Below are positions 10,237 to 19,996 of a stretch of DNA of 64,000 nucleotides, one piece after another; position 1 is the stretch's first letter; every line of letters starts with the position of its first letter. The translations under genes were made by a program, and so were the position numbers. The DNA lies in NCBI GenBank assembly GCA_034440615.1, contig JAOTOM010004870.1, forward strand, positions 124,001 through 188,000. The letters are read 5' to 3'. The stretch is from Ashinkailepas kermadecensis (taxonomy: Eukaryota > Arthropoda > Thecostraca > Neolepadidae). Below the pieces are notes generated by a model. It did not search any database. It was not told the DNA's origin and saw only the letters and a program-made list of their open reading frames with translations.

Positions 10237-12990
10237 TGTATGATGCTTAATCCTCAGAGCATTCGATCCAAATTTGATGAGTTCAAATGTTATGTTCTTG
10301 AGGAGAAACCAGATTTTGTTTGCATTACTGAGGCATGGGTCAGTGAGGGGTATTTTGGGGATAACTTGCAGGACTATGAGATCCAGGAATACAATATGTT
10401 GTCATGCAATAGGGGTCCAGCAGTGAAAGGGGGTGGTGTAATGCTGAATGTGAATAGCTTATTCAGTTCTCAAAAAGTAGCAGATGGGGTACAAAACGTG
10501 TCTGTGGAGTCCATTTGGCTTGATGTTGCCGTGGGAAAAGGCAACAGCAATAAACTGAGAATAGGAACTTTGTACCGCTCAGGAACCTTGCCACATTCTC
10601 AGCAACTGGAGCTCGATAAGGTGATATGTGAGGAAATCAGTAGAAACTTTCAGAGGAAATGCCTTATTATTGGTGACTTTAATCTAAAAGGATATGAAAA
10701 TGTTGGTGTTGGCTCTCCATCATGTAAACTGTTTCGGAAATGCCTTGAAGAGGACTTGTTCTTACACCAGTTTGTAACGGAACCAACTAGGCAGGGCTCA
10801 TTCTTGGACCTTGTCTTCTCAGATTTAAGTGATTTAGTTCAAGACTTGACTGTAGGAGAAACTCTGGGAAGAAGTGACCATAACATAGTGAGATTCAAGG
10901 CACAAGTAGCAGGGACAATCAAGGATAATTTGGCAAAGGTTCCAAATTTTAACAGGGCAGACTTTGACTGCATGAGAGAGGCCTTAAGTGCCATAAGATG
11001 GGAAGAATAATTCTTTGATTTAAATGCCTGTGAAATGTGGGAAAAAATCAAATCTTACTTAAGGGAAATTAAGATTAGACATGTTCCCCAAAAGCAAAGG
11101 CGCAAAAGAAGGGTAGGAAAGCCAGCATGGCTTACACCAGATTTCATGAAAGCAATTAAGGCTAAGAAAGATGCATTTAGAGTATTTAGGGAAGCTTCAA
11201 ATATCGTAAATCTAAGGTCGTATCAAAAAGCTAGAGAGGCTGTGAAGCAGAAAACCAGAGCAGCAAAGCGAGCAAAAGAATTGGATTTGGCTAGGAACTG
11301 TAATTGGGACAGTAAAAAGTTCTTTAGTTTCTACAAGCTAAGTAAAGTTTCAAGCACAATTGGTCCACTGGAAGTAAATGGGACTATATTGAGTGGGGAT
11401 GGTGAGATGGTTGAGGAGCTGAGCAAGCAGTTTAAATCAGTGTTTATAGTGGAGGATGTGACTAACGTGCCAACCGTGAACCACAGTTTAGTGACAGGTG
11501 ATCCACAGTTTAGTGACAGTGACACGATGTTGATTTCATTGATAGTGATGTTGTTTTCAATTATATCAGGGAAATGAAGCCAAACAAGGCAGCAGGACCT
11601 GATGGAATTGATGCCAGAGTATTGCGGGAAGCTGAAAAGGAACTGGAAATTCCACTTAGTATATGTTGTAGATCAGTTTCACAAAATGAAATTCAAACAC
11701 ATTGGAATAGGGCAAATATAGTTCTTATTTTCAAGAAAAGAGAAAGAGGGATAGTTGAAAACCATAGGCCAGTAAGCCTCACATCCCTAGTCTGCAAGGT
11801 ACTCGAATCAATTATCAAGGACAGAATAGTTAGTTTTCTGGAAGGAAGCAGATTGATTCAAGATACTCAACATGGCTTTAGAAAAGGGCGATCGTGTCTC
11901 ACAAATCTCTTGGACTTTTTTAATCTTGCTACAGAACAATTTGATTAGGGAAATCCGGTTGATGTAGCATATTTTTACTTTAGTAAGGCCTTTTACAAAG
12001 TACCCCATAAACGGCTAATGATACAGCTTCAGGACCATGGTATTGCAGGTAGCATCCTAAAATGGATAGAGTTATGGCTTTCAGATAGACAGCAGAGAGT
12101 GATGCTAAATGGTACAAAGTCATCATAGCAAAATATTCTTAGTGGAGTCCCCCAGGGGTCGGTACTGGGACCACTATTGTTCATTATATTTGTGAATAGC
12201 ATTGAAGGTGGCCTAAGCAGTAAGGTTTTGAAATTTGCAGATGATTTGAAGATCTTTAGGGCAATAACAGGGCACAATGAGCAGGTCTTGCTGCAGAAAG
12301 ACTTAGACGAGCTTGTGAAGTGGTCCGAAAAATGGCAAATGAAGTTTAATATTGATAAGTGCAAAGTCATGCATGTAAGTAGGCAGCATATAAAGGCTGT
12401 ATGCTTGATGGGTGGCCAAGTACTATCTGTGACTCAGCAGGAGAAGAACTTAGTTGTTATTTTGAACACAAAATTGGGGGCATCAGAACAGACCAAAGAA
12501 GCCAGGAAGAAGGCACTAAGAATGCTTGGGGCAATACAGAGGAAGTGTCATACAAAAGTGAGGAGGTCATTAGGAAGCTTTACTATGCATATGTCAGGCC
12601 ACATTTCGAATACTGTGTCCGAGCTTAGTCCCCTAGTTATGAGAAAGATTGTTGGCTTTTAGAGAGAGTACAAAAGAGGGCAACACAAATGGTTAATGGG
12701 CAACTATAGGCATATGAGGAATAGGAGGAATATGAGGAATATGAGGACCAAATAGGCAACGTGGCATATGAGGAAAGATTGAAGATATTGAATATGTTTT
12801 CACTTAGATATAGAAGTTGAGAGGAGATCTCATCGAGGCTTTTACATTTGGCCATGGTCAGGAACAGGGATATCTCAGGGAAATGTTTGAATTTAACAGA
12901 AATGATGCAATTAGAGGTCATGAATTCAAAATTAAAGTTAATCAGAGCAGGACAAGGTTAAGACAGTCTTTCTTCACCAACAGGGTAGTA
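10237..12990 (+). pseudogene. LINE copy 2 ORF2 (endonuclease and reverse transcriptase, degenerate)
   Basis: Endonuclease at 10237-11010 (MLNPQSIRSKFDEFKC, ITEAW, KGGGVMLNVN, GDFNLKGYENVG, GRSDHNIV), ended by TAA. The linker continues at 11035-11577 and the reverse transcriptase in pieces at 11574-11948 (ended by TAG), 11949-12176 and 12177-12990. The catalytic loop is intact here (KFADDLKIF near 12230). At least four stops or frameshifts, plus a short GAGGAATATGAGGAATAT expansion near 12715-12750, make it non-functional. Comparison with copy 1 lets the insertions in copy 1 be mapped to the base. Confidence 0.9.
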
Positions 12991-13155
12991 GCAAACTGAA
13001 ACCAGCTGCCAGGAACCATTGGCAGTAGCAACACACTGCACATCTTTAAAAATGGCATAGACAATCATTATAAAAATGCAACCAAGAAGGGCCCCTGTGG
13101 CTCATGGTTGCACTGGTCTTTGGTCTTTATGTCTGTATACATGCGCACCACTCAC

Positions 13156-13263
13156 CTGGATCAGCTTACTGTCGACGCGTATGTACATCGAGATGCCGAC
13201 GACCGCCACCGAGACCACCCCGGCCACGGCGGCCAGAGAGAGCGTTGTAGCGGAGCAGACCAT
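13156..13263 (-). CDS. Probable first coding exon: signal anchor or signal peptide
   Basis: 36 codons from ATG at 13263 to donor CAG|GTGAGTGG at 13155, ending in phase 0. The start lies in a strong context (GCGATGG). The peptide is MVCSATTLSLAAVAGVVSVA, then VVGISMYIRV and DSKLIQ: a hydrophobic stretch of about 22 residues next to the N-terminus, then a basic residue. This fits a type II signal anchor or an uncleaved signal peptide, so the product would be secreted or membrane-bound. The open frame extends upstream to an ATG at 13434, but that part is translated from a 41-bp repeat and is probably leader. The next phase-0 minus-strand exon in the window is the EB-like one at 1440-1330, so the two may belong together; unproven. 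Confidence 0.5.
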
Positions 13264-13575
13264 CGCTCTGGTCAAGTCGGGCCGCCCGTCTGTCCAGTGA
13301 GCACGGTCCGTCCCGACTCTGCCCGCCCGTCTGTCCAGTGAGCACGGTCCGTCCCGACTCTGCCCGCCCGACTGGCGCGGCGCGCGGCTCAGGTGCGCCG
13401 CCAGCGCCGCCGGCGCCGCCGCCGCCCCAAACAAGACGCCCGCGGCGCGCCGGCCGAGACATGGGCTGACGGGACGGCGCCTCAGCCGGATACCCGCCAG
13501 CTGACCCGTCAGCTGACCCGTCAGCCGGAACCCGTCAGCTGACCCGTCAGCCGGAACCCGTCAGCTGACACTGGG
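13264..13575 (-). promoter_or_regulatory. CpG-rich leader or promoter region with short repeats
   Basis: About 300 bp of very CpG-rich DNA directly upstream of the exon at 13263. It includes a 41-bp direct repeat (13285-13370, GTCTGTCCAGTGAGCACGG) and a 26-bp repeat (13497-13570, CAGCTGACCCGTCAGCCGG). Position and composition suit a promoter and 5' UTR. No TATA box is evident. Confidence 0.35.
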
Positions 13576-14160
13576 CGGCGGGGACATGAGTGGAGAAGGT
13601 GGCTGTGCGGGTGCCGTAGCTGCAATGTCGGTTTTTGTGCAACACGAACACATACATTCTTAATTGACATTGCCCTTCAATGGTATCCTTCAAGATCGGA
13701 TACACCCACCATTTGCGGATAAAGATGTACGCACCTTATCCTAGCCATGGGGCTTCGCATCAAGAGTAAACCACTCAGGGAGGGGTATTTGGTTTGGTAA
13801 ACCCGTTGTGCAATGATAGAACAATCTGCTCTGCACGTATCAGTGCAACCCTTTCTCGGATGTTCAAGAATTGTGGTGGACATGGGTGCTCGTTAATACC
13901 GGTTAAACCCGCTGTCCGCGAGTAAAATTGTTTTCAGTGCTGACCGCCTCCGCTATGTCCGGTTATTCTATAGCATTTCATAGTCAACTGAGTAGCATTG
14001 TTGTTCAGTAACCTTGTTAGGCATTGAAGTTTTAACACCTTACCGATTAAATGTGTACATTTTGTTAACAAGAATAAGCGAAGTAATTCCGACCCACCTG
14101 CATATTTAAGAGATAAAAGATAACTTCTTTCAACCAGATGCCTTAAGTTCTCGTGTACGG
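13576..14160. other. No recognised feature
   Basis: Unique-looking AT-moderate DNA; no exon or repeat that I can support. Confidence 0.3.
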
Positions 14161-14480
14161 CTGATACCGCTCTTTCGCCGATGCATTTCCGCATTCCGTC
14201 TCAGTTCCCAGCACACGCATCCTGCAGTTCCCTCCGCACCAGCGAAGGACGCGTCGCTAAGAACATCATATACTTCCCGACGTACCGGCCCAACTGTGCA
14301 CAAACGACCCGAGCCCAAGGTGGTCACGCCATGCCAAGCTGCCAAACTGCCTGCGGCTGGACCGGCATGTGGTGGCTGGTTGGCTGGCAGGCATGGCCGC
14401 AGGGGTAAACAAACCATCAAGTTGGTCGCCGACCAAACCGAAGCAATCGTGCGTGGTCGCCTACCCAAAAAGCGTACAAG
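14161..14480. other. Exon-like CpG-containing segment, strand unclear
   Basis: Both strands are open. The minus strand has a fair acceptor (TTTGTGCACAG at 14301-14291) leading to LGRYVGKYMMFLATRPSLVR and a stop about 30 codons on. The plus strand has a 75-codon frame from ATG 14181. Composition differs from the surrounding AT-rich DNA. I do not recognise either product. Confidence 0.2.
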
Positions 14481-14706
14481 GAGGTAAATGAGCAATATGA
14501 GCATGTGGCACTTTGCCTTCGAATACAAATTCGTTGCTGCTCTTTGGTTGTCCTGCAACCATGAAGGACCGTACACACGAAAGATAAACCATACATTAAT
14601 TCCGACCAATATACCCGGCCCACTAGCAGTTAAAAAAACACGTTAAATTGACTATGACAAAGAGCCTTCGCCAGGCCCCATCTTATCGACTATTACAAAA
14701 ACTAGC

Positions 14707-14888
14707 AACATATGGAATGTCGTGCCCAGCTAAATCCGCTCGGTCATTCTGGCTCCAGTTTATCGTTGTATATGGAATGTCGTGCTCAACTAAATCCGTT
14801 CGGTCATTCTGGCTCCAGTTTGTTGTTGTATGTGGAATGTCGTGCCCAGCTAAATACGATCGGTCATTCTGGCTCCAGTTTATTGTTG
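14707..14888. repeat. 60-bp tandem repeat, 3 units
   Basis: Three units of a 60-bp sequence carrying TATGGAATGTCGTGCCCAGC and CGGTCATTCTGGCTCCAGTT, about 90 percent identical. A unit length of 60 leaves two frames open for 70-90 codons; not considered coding. Confidence 0.9.
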
Positions 14889-14977
14889 TACACGTTAAAA
14901 AATTGTTGTGCACATGACTCGCCACCCTAGTTATAACAAGTTGCCTTTTTGCCCCTCTACACATGAAAGAGAAGAAT

Positions 14978-15545
14978 ACTATTGCAGATAAAAAGTATGT
15001 GGTGCCACATATGTTGCAAACTTCCCTAATTTGGAGGAATGGGTTATTTATCCGTCACATTATGAGGCTTAAAATGTATGGCAACAGGTACATCACAAAT
15101 CAAAGTTAAACAAAACAACTTTCATAAACATAACACCACAAACTTTTCAGCAATGAAGTGTCCTGTTTACTGTGGGTAATAAAATGGAAATTTATGGAAA
15201 CAGTGTGGTTTCTAAAATGCATGTCTCCATAGTCTTGAAACCTTAGAAACAGGTGAACCTAATACTGGATAACTACCATTGTTGCGATATTCAGCAGCAC
15301 TGCATTCCACAAATCTTGTAAAGAACATATGAATGCACAGGCGCTGGAAAACATCTGGACTATCTATAAATACCTGTGGATCTGTGCACTGTTGCAGATG
15401 TGTCATCAGCACTGGATGGACGTGCTGAGGCGGTGGTTGGCTGTTTGCTGTCACTGCACGCAGCAGTGGGAGTCAATGAGGGTCCGGGGAGAGCAGCCTC
15501 CTCTTCCACACAGTGAGCAGTGTCACCAGATGCACTGGAGCACCC
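14978..15545 (-). repeat. 560-bp duplicated unit, copy 1
   Basis: Matches 16122-16680 along its length, both starting CTATTGCAGATAARAAGTATG. The minus strand holds a frame (HLQQCTDPQVFIDSPDVFQR, then FFTRFVE and AAEYRNNGS) that differs from the other copy mainly by conservative changes (D/N, V/I, M/L, R/K), suggesting it was coding. I do not recognise the protein; a transposon-derived exon is likely. Confidence 0.7.
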
Positions 15546-16121
15546 CATGACACTGACACCAGACTGCTGGTGGCATGGACCTGATGAACACATTTTCAAT
15601 CTGAATAACTAATAATAACATACCTGGATATATATATATATAGAACATGGTCATTGGTGCATGTTGCCATTCAACTGGGCAATGCACCATTTTCCCCCTG
15701 CTTGAAGAAAGACCTCCTGAGTGCTTCACGCCTGTACAGTAATAAAGAGGGAAAGGGGTAAGCATTTAGTTGCATACCATGTGAATTACTGTGTCAAAAA
15801 TTCCTTCACAAAATATTATGGTGAAGTCAAACACAATTGGCAATCAATAGTGGTGGAAATGCACCTTTTTCACGGTGTTATGGGTTGTACTAAGGTATGT
15901 GTTGTGGGCCATATCAAAGTTAAACAAATAGCTTAGGACCCAAAAATTGTGCAGCATTATTCAACCACGGAACCATAACAAAATAAGTTGCACTGAAATT
16001 GATAAGCACCTTACACATCAAGTTGGGTGACACTTTTTTGTCAATTTGGGTTACATAACCTAACCCAACCATTGGGCCACAGGGTGAAATGCACACCAAA
16101 GGGACAGAGCATGCTTAGCTG
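15546..16121. other. Spacer between duplicated units
   Basis: AT-rich, with a short TATATATATATA run near 15631. No gene seen. Confidence 0.3.
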
Positions 16122-16680
16122 ACTATTGCAGATAAGAAGTATGTGGTGCCACATATGTTGCAAACTTCCCTAATTTGCAGGAATGGGTTATTTATCCTTC
16201 ACATTATGAGGCTTATATTGTATGGCAACAGGTACATCACAAATAAAAGTTAAACACAAACTTTCACAAACACAACACCACAAACTTTTCAGCAATGAAG
16301 TGTCCTGTTTACTGTGGGTAATAAAATGTAAATTGAAGGTAAAAAGTTTGTTTTGTAATATGCATGTCTCCATCATCTTGAAACATCAGAAAGAGGTGAA
16401 ACTAATTCCTGGAGAACTACCATTATTGCAATATTCAGCAGCATTGAGTTCCACAAATTTTGCAAAGAACAGATGAATGCATAGGCACTGGAAAACATCT
16501 GGACAATCGATAAATATCTGAGGATTTGTGCACTGCTGCAGATGTGCATTCAGCACTGGATGGATCCACTGAAATTGTGGTTGTCTGGTCTGTCTGCTCA
16601 CCGTTACTGCACGTCGCTGAGGGTGTGGGCAGAGGAGCCTCCTCCCTTACACAGTGAGCAGTGTCACCAGATGGGCCTGC
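16122..16680 (-). repeat. 560-bp duplicated unit, copy 2
   Basis: Second copy of the unit at 14978. The minus-strand frame reads HPVLNAHLQQCTNPQIFIDC, PDVFQCLCIHLFFAKFVELN and AAEYCNNGS. At its 5' side (minus strand) an acceptor TTCAAGCAG|GC near 16673 would join in phase with the zinc-finger exon at 17586-17327, which ends after the first base of a codon. The downstream part of the unit then needs another frame, so the exon structure is unresolved. Confidence 0.65.
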
Positions 16681-16750
16681 TTGAAGCACAAATTATTGCA
16701 ATCAGGAACAGTAAGAATAAAATTGCGCAATTTAGATTTATGTGATCAGC

Positions 16751-17089
16751 CAGGGGTGGATCCAGGAGGGCCAATTGGGTCATGACCCCCCAAAAGCAAA
16801 AAAGGGACCCAGCCCCTCTTTTTCCCCACCCCAAAGGACATCAGTACTTACATCTCCAGAGAGCATGTACCACACTGCGCCCAGCCCCCATCCCAGGATC
16901 AAAACATGGAATACATGTGGCCTAACTAGACATCACATTCCCCCCCCCCAGGATTGGAACATTGAATACCAGCAGGGTCCCATCAGACATCACTTCCCCC
17001 TAGAATGACATCAGCTGGGACCCCAGCACAGCATGAGCCCACCTAACCCAAACTGGGTCCCCCTGGTTGGCTTTCTGGATCCACCTCTG
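16751..17089. mobile_element. hAT-type MITE with 8-bp target duplication
   Basis: 339 bp. Left end CAGGGGTGGATCCAGGAGGG; right end, inverted, CAGAGGTGGATCCAGAAAGC. Flanks are TGATCAGC (16743-16750) and TGACCAGC (17090-17097), an 8-bp target duplication with one mismatch. No transposase inside. CAGnGGTGGATCCAG ends with 8-bp duplications are the hAT pattern. Confidence 0.85.
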
Positions 17090-17326
17090 TGACCAGCCAT
17101 CCCAAAATCATTATGCCTAGTTAAACTTGGTAGCTAGGTTGTAAAGGACTAGCAGTACCACATATATCCAAACCATATCAATACTAGGAGTCGTTCATTT
17201 ATATATGGAAAGAAGCATAGCCTATTTAGATAGGGAAATAAGCATCCTTTGTATTTTGCCACTTTTCCCCCTATGATTATATATATTGTCATTATTTTCA
17301 TTTCTGGCTCATTAGTGGGTACATAC

Positions 17327-17586
17327 CTGTGCCCCTCATCCAGCTAGACCACTGGCCACTTGTCCCCAGCTGGCTCTCTGATGGATATATCTTCTTGGGC
17401 CCACAATCACCATGCTGCTTTTTTGTGTGCAGATAAATGCTTTGTTCAGAGCCTACCCATGTGCACCCATTATACCCACACTTGCACACCTTTCTTATCC
17501 TCTTTTTTGCTGGCTTCTCACCATCACCATCACCAACCCTCTGCTCTTCTTCTGCAATTCCAAAGCCCAACTTTGTTTGCTTCATT
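17327..17586 (-). CDS. Zinc-finger-like first coding exon
   Basis: Acceptor TAATTGTTACAG at 17587 and donor ACAG|GTATGT at 17326, both good. ATG is the second base onward of the exon, giving 86 codons and a phase-1 exit. The peptide starts MKQTKLGFGIAEEEQR, has an acidic/basic stretch (EKPAKKRIRK), then a finger of the form CKCGYNGCTW-x10-HTKKQH, an atypical Cys2-His2 arrangement. Such short N-terminal fingers occur in DNA-binding proteins and transposases. Downstream exons may lie in the duplicated units at 16.1-16.7 or 15.0-15.5 kb. The product is not identified. Confidence 0.5.
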
Positions 17587-17599
17587 CTGTAACAATTAG

Positions 17600-18635
17600 G
17601 GCACAATGTGAATAAATTCATGCAAGATGTAAGATGGAGAAAATAATTAAAACTGGAGCCCACACCTTCCAGGAGGGGCAGGGGGGGGGAGGGCAGGACA
17701 ATGTCAATAAATGCCTGATTTTTTTTGGTGGGGAACAAATGGTAACCATTGACATTCTAACCTCCAAGGGCCACTCATTTGACCTCTTATGATTAAATGA
17801 GACAAATTTTAAAATGTTGGTTTAGCTTTGGATACAACATTTGAAAACACCACAACTGTGATGCATTAATTGCTTTCTTTTGTATTTTGTCACATTTATC
17901 AAACATTTTGACCCCCATCCTGGACTGGTACAATTTATGGACACTGGGATGGGGGTCAGCATGTGACGCTTCACTATACACAAATGATCCCAAATTGGAG
18001 CATGGAGAGCCCTACAGCATTCCTGAGCTGTCAATGGTGGATAGCTGGAACAAGCCCCCATTGGGCAGAGCTTAAAGCAAATTTGAATGATTTTTAGAGC
18101 AATCCACAGTATGTCCTCACAAAACTCACTCATGATGTTTTCTTGCTGTTCTGGCTATTATGATTACATATGATTTTGGTGCTGCGGGCATCCATACTTT
18201 GACCTAGAAACTGTCAATAACCATCTGGTCATGCACAGTAGGTCTTCAGTGCATGTATTGTGTTAAACACCAAGTCTTCAGTGCATGTATTGTGTACTTG
18301 TATTGTGTTAAACACCAACACTGTCAATGTATGGGAAAGTGGGGCAAAGTGGACCACCCTCTCTCCTGCCATAGCCTTTTACCTCAGCCAGATTTCATTT
18401 GCCTTGTGGAAAGACCCATGGAGTCTTTCTGCTGTGCATGCTTTTGGCTATTTCAGATCTTGTCTTAAGCTTTAATCTCGTGTCAAGATTTTAAAATGTT
18501 GTTTTTCCACTTTCTGATACAATTTTTTCAATAAACGGAAATTTGTAAATCTTAACAACTAGGTAAGACCGATTTTTGTTTCTAATACCTATGTTCTCTA
18601 AAATCAACATTTGAGTGCTAAACAAGCTTGCAGTA
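17600..18635. other. No gene recognised; AT-rich flank of the hAT element
   Basis: Contains a short repeated phrase (CAGTGCATGTATTGTG, near 18249 and 18280) and, at 18330-18357, AGTGGGGCAAAGTGGACCAC, a motif that recurs at 24530 and, inverted, near 25052-25076. Confidence 0.35.
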
Positions 18636-19867
18636 GCTAGGAGCACTGGCGGATCTAGCCGCTCGGTTTGGGGAGGGCTAAACTGGGTCTCCAGGACTTG
18701 CCAACCGGAGGGGTGGTGGGGGGGGGGAAGCGATGTTGGCGGGGCGTTTGTCGTCGACCGGGGGGGGCGGAAAGCAACGTAGACGTGGTGTTTGACGTGC
18801 TGACCTGGGGTAGGGTGCGAAGCGATGTGTTGTTGTCGACCATGGGGGGGGGGGGGAGGGTGTGGGAAGCGCAATGGGCGGATCCAGTCACTGGTTGGGG
18901 GGGGGGCGAACCCGAAGTTCAACTGGCGACGGAGAGGGGGGGGGGGGGTGGGAGTCGAAGTTTGATTGCCCGCCAGGAGTGGGTTGTGGTTGAAACCTGG
19001 AGCTGTGGAGGAACAGCTCACTTAAACATTGTTTGACTACCACGTTTTATTGGAATTTTATGTTTTGTACATGCTCTATTTATATATTTCATGGAGATTT
19101 GATGAAATACCATAGTCTCATACACATTTTATTTTGTGCATTGTTTATTTTGTTGCCTTTGCACATGTTCTGAATGGGAATGTCCGTAGGAGTTGAATGA
19201 AACGAAAACAGTAAACCACGAAGACATTATTTAAAAAAACGAACATCTCAGTTGCGCACGCAAGAAACATGGCAGGGAAGCATCCGCGCAGCAGCGGTGG
19301 GCGCGGCAGCAAACTTGAGATGTCAGCTCTGCCCTGGAATCCGCGTCGAGCTGCGCTCCAGTCACACTTTGCGGCCCGCCAACAACAGCCAAGCCTGAGC
19401 AGAGGAGGGAGAGTTCGGCTCAGACTTGAGGAAACAATTCAAAATCACCTTGTGGTGTTGCATTGCACCCTATGTGGTCGGGTTTTACTTTAAAGAAACT
19501 GACCATACATGGGTATTCTTATTGGTGGACATGAAAAGTACGTCATTCTTGAGCATGGTCATTATGTCGCAGGTAGATCGGCATTAATCAAACGTGAACA
19601 GTTACTTTATATGGATCGCACTGTTTTATTTGCTCATTCTGTATATGTGAAGATATTAGCGACATTATTTTACATGTTTTTTTTTAGTGTGGGGCTCATT
19701 TACAGATAAACCTCAACTTGCAAAAAAATCTGCAAAAACAGTGCTATTTTCCTCGTATCCCTACGACAATGATCAGACAGAATTGTTTGCGGTCGTTATT
19801 CCCATACAGTGCAGGTGAAATGTTATTTGCTATAAAATCTACGACATAGACAATTTAAGTGCATCAG

Positions 19868-19903
19868 TGAGTTCGTAGTTACAATAGCAACTACAAACTC
19901 ACC
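19868..19903. other. Hairpin downstream of the transposase
   Basis: GTGAGTTCGTAGTT and AACTACAAACTCAC form a 14-bp stem with one mismatch around an 8-nt loop, about 95 bp past the transposase stop. Role unknown. Confidence 0.6.
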
Positions 19904-19996
19904 GGCAACAATAACAAATCCAATGACAAAAAGGGGCGCATGCCAGTAGCATTTAGAAACGAACTAAATCTATATATGTACCTTGCACTTCATTCC

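Larger units (their letters stand above)
9621..13135 (+). mobile_element. CR1/L2-like LINE, copy 2 (5'-truncated)
   Basis: It starts inside the ORF1 esterase (RCIIRPGAKVKDLVPVV at 9621) and runs to GGTCTTTATGTCTG at 13135, matching the tail of copy 1. 5' truncation at target-primed reverse transcription is normal for this group. About 75 bp of 3' UTR present in copy 1 is missing near 13075. The left edge is in GC-rich repeat DNA, so no target duplication could be defined. Confidence 0.85.
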
